Shown here: positions 57,501 to 64,000 of the stretch, piece by piece | How positions within the stretch are numbered: the stretch's first letter is position 1 | How the letters are laid out: each line of letters starts with the position of its first letter | From: Microbulbifer flavimaris | GTDB lineage: Bacteria; Pseudomonadota; Gammaproteobacteria; Pseudomonadales; Cellvibrionaceae | Reading direction: 5' to 3' | DNA length: 64,000 nucleotides | NCBI RefSeq assembly: GCF_001641755.2 | Contig: NZ_LRFG02000005.1 | Location: forward strand, 248,001 to 312,000 | Made by a program: the position numbers and the translations under genes | Notes under the pieces: generated by a model | What the model was told of the DNA's origin: nothing | What the model saw: the letters and a program-made list of their open reading frames with translations, nothing else | Database searches by the model: none

Positions 57501-57680
57501 CTGCGCCTGAGAAGCAATCTGCCGCCAGGCTTCGTCAAAGGTCTGGGCCTTGCAATGGCTCGTATGGGCCCTTTGCTCACTATCGCAGATTGAGGCGAAG
57601 AGCACTATCGGCGCCTGGTTCCGGCTGATTTGCCGCTCGACCTGTGGGCGCACCTGTATCAGGAGTTCGGAAAGAGACAT
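54579..57680 (-). CDS. Large fusion protein: N-terminal helical-barrel-like region and MurF-like ligase
   Basis: This 1033-residue protein ends in a full MurF-like unit (about residues 570-1033). It has a domain-1 remnant (GLCVYRGGMKPGNLIALRSQ), the ATP-binding P-loop GITGSAGKTTT (about 681-691), the central ligase region (ITNIHKAHLEYHKTTEEIAV), and a C-terminal domain (NDAYNANPGSMQAALDRL and VLGDMLELGDDS). The first roughly 570 residues are not MurF. About 1-190 is an unrecognised domain. About 200-540 is rich in aromatic helices (RFYYGWHACFDRPINTYNTL, YYDGEAAFALMRLYG) like an (alpha/alpha)6 barrel of glycosidase or epimerase type. Mur ligases form amide bonds between a carboxyl group and an amino acid. 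The convergent arrangement with the Asp-Ala secretion genes suggests a link, but no substrate can be named. ATG 57680 is preferred over TTG 57695. Confidence 0.8.
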   Translation of the reverse strand: MSLSELLIQVRPQVERQISRNQAPIVLFASICDSEQRAHTSHCKAQTFDEAWRQIASQAQTTARKRKLQVKWLRIDWVTSIEATTWEGLDARLKKTKRGYFRHGLAFDHDLRFALLEMELNANAICYGGNQVEHAVFNHGNFQKYAKRRFNRVPQLDSVEKQAVFILSTKGIFASNVTPPIYLYGPGRNAGRRLVNRLDTSLVTDLVRSSSEFLASQVRSNGRFYYGWHACFDRPINTYNTLRHASSTYAMIEAWEVTESPQLKSAIERALGHLTETLIQRVTLPNGQRVAFLVESNGEVKLGGNAVAILALVKYSQATGSTRYRELLEQLALSIQYMQNPDSGQFLHVLQFPELNVKQAFRIIYYDGEAAFALMRLYGLTKDERWLNVVEKAFDYFIEAGHWRAHDHWLSYCVNELTLYRPEEKYFRFGLQNVADYLDFVENRITTFPTLLELMMAAERMVKRLQQSEKHRHLLDLLDLDHFYRALDKRAYHLLNGYFWPETAMFFQNPGKITGSFFIRHHAFRLRIDDVEHYLSGFVAYREFLLKGGKQVVNQPSRVSDGTAPPASGPNWNRENLLIATGGQWLGQMPAKEWSATGLCVYRGGMKPGNLIALRSQGGNRFIPRSDLSRLPFTPQAILAEGMKDHLSDLPAPVLRVRDVRTAVLDMGKFARKKLTGTVIGITGSAGKTTTVAMLHHLLGPWGGAAKSEANANLPVGIAWNLASIPWQSRFTLVEMAIGSMDKNSALARPHVAVITNIHKAHLEYHKTTEEIAVKKARIFSAMEPGGLAIFNRDIPEWPIIQSAAEQAQLRIITFGRHPDSNARLTDYDPATGLAKATIGNNEVNFTVGSMGLHMAMNGLACLTVIDALSLDINAALPLTGLFQPPSGRGDLLEVALDNRKIHLINDAYNANPGSMQAALDRLNHSAASQTRGRKILVLGDMLELGDDSEQCHQDLVPKIQACNPDSVFLVGKQMAGIFHPLRESGIRCSSHDDHNSCTNQLAEELEQGDLVLLKGSHATGLHHIVRQLHDRS

Positions 57681-57719
57681 GCTTGTTATTTGCAACCATC
57701 CGTGGCATTTGCGGCTCTG

Positions 57720-57792
57720 ATCTGGGTAATGGGAAAAGGGGCTTTGTTAAGAGGTTGACGCACAGCCGACTTTTCTCTGGCATTACCCAGAT
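57720..57792. promoter_or_regulatory. Perfect 12-bp inverted repeat, 49-bp spacer
   Basis: ATCTGGGTAATG (57720-57731) and its exact complement (57781-57792) flank a 49-bp spacer, 40 bp upstream of the Mur-ligase start. It could be paired operator half-sites for a looping regulator or the stem of a structured leader. Confidence 0.5.
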
Positions 57793-57982
57793 AAGGATCA
57801 ACAGCAGTATAGCGCTCGACCGGATCTGTCGCGCAGCAGCCTGCCCTGGACGGGAGGGATAACAAAGAACCCCGAAGCGGTGGTTATTTCGAAGGCAATA
57901 TCCAGAAGCTCATCAGTAAAGCAACAGGATTCTAATATTGAGCGTAAAAGGAAAATGGACAGGAAGGCGGGGGGATTCGGGG

Positions 57983-58026
57983 AAAGACCACCAACCCACC
58001 GGCGTGACGGGCCGTTGGATTGGTGG
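57983..58026 (-). terminator. Terminator-like hairpin after fadH
   Basis: Sixteen-nt arms (58011-58026 and 57988-58003) pair with one mismatch and one G-U pair around a 7-nt loop, 17 bp beyond the stop on the minus strand. A short TCTTT tail follows. Confidence 0.65.
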
Positions 58027-58043
58027 AATATGCTCGGGAGTAT

Positions 58044-60242
<2,199 letters not shown>

Positions 60243-60258
60243 TCAGCGGGTAATCAGG

Positions 60259-61179
60259 TCAGCGGTAGAACAGCTCCAGCAGCAGCTTGCGGACCCACTG
60301 GTTCGCCGGGTCACTGTCCTGGTTGCGGTGCCAGAGCAGGTGCCAGTCCATTTGTGGGATCTGGAAGGGGAGCTCGAACAGGCGGGCTGGATATTGCCCC
60401 GCGAGGCTGGCGGGTACTGTCAGAGCAAGATCCGTGCGCATGACCACCAGGGGCGCGACCCGGTAGTGCTGCACGCGCAGCTTGATCGCTCGGCGCCGGC
60501 CCTGCTTGTTGAGGGCGATATCGACCACCCCGGGACCGGTGCGGCGGCTGGAAACGTGCACGTGCCCGAGCGCCAGGTACTGGTCGAGGCTCAACCGTTC
60601 CTCTATGGCCAGCGGGTGGTCCTCCCGCAACATGCACAGGTAGCGGTCGTTCAGGAGCCGCTGCTGTTGCAACTGGGTGGCCGTGGCCAGGGGCACGTCC
60701 AGGCCGAAATCCAACGTATTGGCCGCCAGTTCCCGGGCCAGCTGGTCTCTGGGTACGTAATAGGATTCCACGCTGATCCCCGGTGCCCGTTGCTCGAGCG
60801 CCTCAAGCAGGCGTGGAAGCAGCAGGGTTTCCGCCATGTCGTTCATGGAAAGCCGCAGTGTCTTGCGCGCGGTGGTCGGATCGAAGCTGGATTGGGCACT
60901 GAGGCTGCCGTCCAACAATGCCAGCGCCTGCTGGATGCGGGGCATGATGCTCTCAGTCAACGGGGTGGGACTCATGCCCGTGGGGGTACGGATGAAAAGC
61001 GGGTCGTCCAGGTTGCGCCGCAATCGGGCGAGGGCGTTACTGACAGCGGGCTGGGTGATGTGGAGCTGCTCGGCGGCGCGGGTCAGGTTCCGCTGCCGGT
61101 AGATGGCGTCCATCACCAGGAACAGGTTCATATCCATCTGCTGTAACTGAGCACCTGCCACGCGATTGTCTCCCGTCAT
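60259..61179 (-). CDS. LysR-family transcriptional regulator
   Basis: The 306-residue regulator has an N-terminal winged helix-turn-helix (MNLFLVMDAIYRQRNLTRAA, then EQLHITQPAVSNALARLRRN, DDPLFIRTPTGMSPT) of the NodD/SyrM-like branch. A C-terminal effector domain with LRLSMNDMAETLLLPRL follows. It is upstream of fadH on the same strand and divergent from the phosphatase/acyl-CoA dehydrogenase operon, which it may control. The effector is unknown. An internal ATG (MDMNLFLV) could also serve as start. Confidence 0.93.
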   Translation of the reverse strand: MTGDNRVAGAQLQQMDMNLFLVMDAIYRQRNLTRAAEQLHITQPAVSNALARLRRNLDDPLFIRTPTGMSPTPLTESIMPRIQQALALLDGSLSAQSSFDPTTARKTLRLSMNDMAETLLLPRLLEALEQRAPGISVESYYVPRDQLARELAANTLDFGLDVPLATATQLQQQRLLNDRYLCMLREDHPLAIEERLSLDQYLALGHVHVSSRRTGPGVVDIALNKQGRRRAIKLRVQHYRVAPLVVMRTDLALTVPASLAGQYPARLFELPFQIPQMDWHLLWHRNQDSDPANQWVRKLLLELFYR

Positions 61180-61282
61180 TGCTGGCCAGACTGTGGCTAC
61201 TGGCGGGCCAATTCAGGCTCCAGCGATGCCACTGGGCCGTTCTTTTTATAGTGGTGGGCTATCACCAGCATGAATGGCTGCA

Positions 61283-61295
61283 TATTCGCATAATA
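61283..61295. promoter_or_regulatory. Candidate LysR T-N11-A box
   Basis: TATTCGCATAATA is an imperfect palindrome with the T-N11-A pattern. It lies in the gap between the divergent LysR gene and the phosphatase operon. The motif is short, so this is tentative. Confidence 0.3.
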
Positions 61296-61352
61296 AACTT
61301 TGATGATCTATTGGGGGCCGGTAGGGTGGAGGGAGTTAACGGAGGTACTCTG

Positions 61353-62024
61353 GTGACCCAATTTTTTACCGTCCGGCACGGCCAGGCGTCGTTCGGGGCA
61401 GACGATTACGACAAACTCTCAGAGCTGGGCTGGCGACAAGCCCGCTGGCTGGGTGAGCACTGGCGGGCAGAGGGGCTGCAGTTCGACCGGATCCTGTGCG
61501 GGGATCTGCGCCGTCACCGGGAGACGGCACAGGGTCTCTGTCAGGGGCTGAAGCTGGACGGCGTCACCCCGCAGTTGCTCCCCCAGCTCAATGAATTTGA
61601 TTTCCACGCCCTGACCCGCCTGTACGGCCAGCACAATCCGCAAGCGGTTCCCGGCGAAGGCAGTCCCCGCGCCCATTACTATCGCTTCTTGAAGAGTGCC
61701 ATGCTGGCCTGGTCCCGGGGAGAGGTCTCGCCCAATGAAAGTTGGCAGGCCTTCGAGCGGCGTATCGACGAGGCATTGTCGGTGATTGCTGATGCCCCGA
61801 GGGGCAGCAAGACCCTGGTCGTGAGTTCCGGTGGCGCCATCGCCATGATGATCCGCCAGGTGCTGGGCGCGCACCCGGAAACCGTGACGCGACTGAATAT
61901 GCAAATCCGCAATACGGCGGTCAGTCATTTTTTTGGCAGCGGGGAAGAGTGCAGCCTGCACAGTTTTAACCACCTGCCGCATATGGAAACACCAGAGCGC
62001 AGGGAATATATCACTTACAGCTAG
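61353..62024 (+). CDS. Histidine phosphatase family protein
   Basis: This 223-residue protein has the RHG motif close to the N-terminus (FFTVRHGQASFGADDYDKLS). LGWRQARWLGEHW, the core GDLRRHRETAQGL and SSGGAIAMMIRQ also match the phosphoglycerate-mutase-like superfamily; the second catalytic position seems to be SGG rather than the usual SHG. GTG 61353 with GGAGGT seven bases upstream is the likely start. The longer frame from 61179 begins with non-family sequence. It heads a run with acyl-CoA dehydrogenase and phosphotransferase. Its substrate is unknown. Confidence 0.88.
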   Translation: MTQFFTVRHGQASFGADDYDKLSELGWRQARWLGEHWRAEGLQFDRILCGDLRRHRETAQGLCQGLKLDGVTPQLLPQLNEFDFHALTRLYGQHNPQAVPGEGSPRAHYYRFLKSAMLAWSRGEVSPNESWQAFERRIDEALSVIADAPRGSKTLVVSSGGAIAMMIRQVLGAHPETVTRLNMQIRNTAVSHFFGSGEECSLHSFNHLPHMETPERREYITYS

Positions 62025-62105
62025 CGGACATGGAGCAGACCAGAGCAGCTGGAATGCCTGATCTGTTCGCCTTACTTATCGCAGAATTTGGGGAGGAAAA
62101 GCAAC

Positions 62106-63314
62106 GTGGATTTCGAATACTCGGATCGGGTCAAACAGCTATTGGAGCGGCTGCGGGGCTTTATGGACGCGCACGTGTATCCCGCGGAGAAAACCTTTCA
62201 CGAGCAGCTGCAGGAAGACCGCTGGGGCGAGCCGCAGATTTTGCAGGAACTGAAAGCAAAGGCGCGGGAGGCTGAGCTCTGGAATCTCTTCCTGCCCGAT
62301 CCCCGCTTCGGCGCCGGGCTGACCAATCTGGAATACGCGCCACTGGCTGAAGAGATGGGGCGGGTACTCTTCGCGTCCGAGATCTTCAATTGCAGCGCAC
62401 CTGACACTGGCAATATGGAAGTGCTGGCACAGTATGGCAGTGCGGAACAGCAGGAGCGGTGGTTGCAGCCACTTCTCGAAGGGGAGATCCGCTCGGCATT
62501 TGCCATGACCGAGCCCGCCGTGGCCTCCTCCGATGCTACCAATATCGAGACCTCCATCGTGCGCGATGGTGACGACTATGTCATCAACGGGCACAAGTTC
62601 TACATCAGCGGTGCCCTCAATCGCCGCTGCAAGATCCTGATCGTGATGGGTAAAACGGATGCGGAAAACCCCGACCGCTACCGGCAACAGTCGCAGATCC
62701 TGGTTCCGGTGGACACACCGGGAGTAAAGATCATTCGACCCATGACCGTATTTGGCTATGACGATGCCCCGGAGGGACACGCTGAGATTATTTTTGACGA
62801 TGTCCGCGTTCCGGCGCACAACCTGATTTTCGGCGAGGGGCGCGGTTTCGAAATCGCCCAGGGGCGTCTGGGGCCGGGCCGCATGCACCACTGCATGCGC
62901 CTGATCGGCCAGGCGCAGCGCGCGCTGGAGATGATGGCGCGCCGCTCTGAAGAGCGCATCGCCTTCGGGCGGCCGTTGAGCAAGCAGGGCTCGGTGCGGG
63001 AAGATATCGCCAAATCTGCCTGCGAGATTGAGCAGGCACGGCTGCTGACACTGAAGGCGGCAGAGCAGATGGATCGCCACGGCAACAAGGCAGCCAAAGA
63101 CCTGATTGCCATGATCAAGATCGTAGCACCGCAGATGGCCTGCAACGTGATTGACCGGGCCATTCAGATTCACGGTGCCGCGGGGCTGGGGCAGGATTTC
63201 GGCCTCGCCCAGCAATATGCCTACGCACGCACCATCCGGCTCGCCGACGGGCCGGACCAGGTGCATATGATGCAGCTGGGGCGCAATTTGGCCGCCCGCT
63301 ACAGCGCAGAATAA
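62106..63314 (+). CDS. Acyl-CoA dehydrogenase (ACAD10/11-like)
   Basis: The 402-residue FAD enzyme has an alpha N-domain ([11 protein letters not shown], then [20 protein letters not shown]). The FAD loop [33 protein letters not shown], and the C-terminal [23 protein letters not shown] segment follow. These features match the bacterial relatives of ACAD10/11, which act on long or branched/hydroxy acyl-CoAs. GTG 62106 with GGAGG ten bases upstream is preferred to TTG 62088. The next gene is a phosphotransferase of the type fused to this enzyme in animals. Confidence 0.93.
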   Translation: MDFEYSDRVKQLLERLRGFMDAHVYPAEKTFHEQLQEDRWGEPQILQELKAKAREAELWNLFLPDPRFGAGLTNLEYAPLAEEMGRVLFASEIFNCSAPDTGNMEVLAQYGSAEQQERWLQPLLEGEIRSAFAMTEPAVASSDATNIETSIVRDGDDYVINGHKFYISGALNRRCKILIVMGKTDAENPDRYRQQSQILVPVDTPGVKIIRPMTVFGYDDAPEGHAEIIFDDVRVPAHNLIFGEGRGFEIAQGRLGPGRMHHCMRLIGQAQRALEMMARRSEERIAFGRPLSKQGSVREDIAKSACEIEQARLLTLKAAEQMDRHGNKAAKDLIAMIKIVAPQMACNVIDRAIQIHGAAGLGQDFGLAQQYAYARTIRLADGPDQVHMMQLGRNLAARYSAE

Positions 63315-63328
63315 TCACGGGGGAAGCG

Positions 63329-64000
63329 ATGACAACAGAAGTGATGAAGCCAGAAGCGGGATCGGTGGAGCAGTTGCCTCTTGTCGAGCTCACTGCCTAT
63401 CTGGAACACGCGATTCCCGGGTTTTGTGGTCCCGTACAGGTGAGCAAGTTTTCCGGAGGCCAGTCCAACCCCACGTTCAAGCTGGAAACCGCCGCCGGTG
63501 TCTATGTCTTGCGCCGCCAACCGCCGGGTAAATTGCTCAAGTCTGCCCACGCCGTGGACCGCGAATTTCGCGTAATGCGCGCACTGGCACATACCGAAGT
63601 GCCAGTGCCGGAAGTGATCCACCTCTGTGAAGATCGAGACGTGATCGGTTCGCTGTTCTACGTCATGGAATACTGTGAGGGGCGCATCTTCTGGGATGCG
63701 GCCCTGCCGGAGGTGGACAACCAGCAGCGGGCGGCGATGTACGATGAGATGAATCGGGTCCTGGCAGCGTTGCACAGCATCGATGTGGGAACAGTCGGGC
63801 TCGCGGACTACGGCAAGCCCGGGAATTATTTCGAACGACAGTTCGAGCGCTGGAGTGGGCAATACCGGGCCAGTGAGCTGGAGCCGGTGGGACCAATGGA
63901 TGCGCTGATTCAGTGGCTCGGCCAGCACCTGCCGGAGGACGATGGCCGTATCGCTCTGGTACACGGGGACTACCGGCTGGATAACATGATTTTCCATCCG
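63329..64000 (+). CDS. Phosphotransferase family protein (ACAD10/11 N-domain type), 3'-truncated
   Basis: The frame opens at ATG 63329, 14 bp after the acyl-CoA dehydrogenase stop, with a GGGGGAAG site. It runs without a stop to the window end (224 codons visible). The product has the kinase-like nucleotide region FSGGQSNPTFKLETAAGVYV, LRRQPPGKLLKSAHAVDREF, VMEYCEGRIFWD, and the catalytic loop LVHGDYRLDNMIFHP of the aminoglycoside/choline-kinase-like fold. Together with acyl-CoA dehydrogenase it matches the system where 4-hydroxyacyl-CoA is phosphorylated and then processed in ACAD11, an inference from the family. The C-terminus lies outside the window. Confidence 0.92.
   Translation, partial: MTTEVMKPEAGSVEQLPLVELTAYLEHAIPGFCGPVQVSKFSGGQSNPTFKLETAAGVYVLRRQPPGKLLKSAHAVDREFRVMRALAHTEVPVPEVIHLCEDRDVIGSLFYVMEYCEGRIFWDAALPEVDNQQRAAMYDEMNRVLAALHSIDVGTVGLADYGKPGNYFERQFERWSGQYRASELEPVGPMDALIQWLGQHLPEDDGRIALVHGDYRLDNMIFHP

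Larger units (their letters stand above)
57681..58043. other. Intergenic region upstream of the Mur-ligase fusion
   Basis: This 363-bp stretch holds a separated inverted repeat (57720-57792), presumably the Mur-ligase promoter, and the fadH terminator-like hairpin. No gene is recognised in it. Confidence 0.5.

Noticed and set aside
54579..57680. Cyanophycin synthetase
   Set aside because: Considered because of the Mur-ligase end and nearby poly-Asp proteins, but there is no ATP-grasp domain and the ligase part fits MurF better.
54579..57680. The housekeeping murF gene
   Set aside because: The 570-residue extra N-terminus and the isolated location away from a division/cell-wall cluster argue against it.

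Overview
The window is a chromosomal segment of a marine-type gammaproteobacterium. The gene order dnaE-accA ... tilS-pyrG-kdsA-eno-ftsB-ispD-ispF-truD-pcm-nlpD-rpoS is the conserved backbone of Pseudomonas/Cellvibrionales-like genomes. The fairly high GC, the acidic repeat proteins and the accessory content fit a Microbulbifer/Cellvibrionales relative, but this is an inference from synteny and no species can be fixed by eye. No rRNA, tRNA, CRISPR array, transposase or phage gene was recognised.

Layout. 1-8.7 kb: the 3' part of an RND efflux adaptor with its inner-membrane pump, a NudL-type Nudix hydrolase, an Atm1/HMT-type ABC exporter, and an M49-like lipoprotein metallopeptidase. 8.9-12.0 kb (minus strand): a lipoprotein with 22 thrombospondin type 3 calcium-binding repeats. 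12.4-15.2 kb: a DNA alkylation repair operon (Ada/AlkA fusion, Ogt) running into a gamma-carbonic-anhydrase-like protein and a DUF1289 protein. 15.3-19.9 kb: dnaE and accA. 20-23.6 kb: an accessory insertion (DegV, sugar transporter, exported DJ-1/PfpI protein). 23.8-36.0 kb: the housekeeping run tilS to rpoS. It has tightly overlapping isoprenoid genes, no surE between truD and pcm, and a DUF368 (PopT-like) gene before nlpD. 36.1-39.8 kb (minus): the ydbH-ynbE-ydbL envelope lipid-transport cluster. 39.9-44.9 kb: gamma-glutamyltranspeptidase, pepN and a SixA-like phosphatase.

45.3-57.7 kb is the most unusual part. Two adjacent genes encode proteins with very long, almost perfect Asp-Ala dipeptide tracts (443 and 111 residues). 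Each tract is followed by a related cysteine-containing C-terminal module. The first protein starts with a BapA-prefix-like domain. A terminator follows, and then a complete type I secretion system: TolC-like channel, ABC transporter with an N-terminal C39-like domain, and HlyD-like adaptor. A large convergent gene ends 3 bp from the adaptor gene and fuses an unrecognised N-terminal region and a probable helical-barrel domain to a MurF-like ligase. I read this as a secretion locus for poly(Asp-Ala) surface or matrix proteins, possibly with a dedicated modifying ligase. The secretion part is well supported by sequence. The modification idea is speculation.

58-64 kb: a FadH-type 2,4-dienoyl-CoA reductase, a LysR regulator, and a divergent operon of histidine phosphatase, acyl-CoA dehydrogenase and phosphotransferase (cut by the window end). 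Together these look like a lipid catabolism module.
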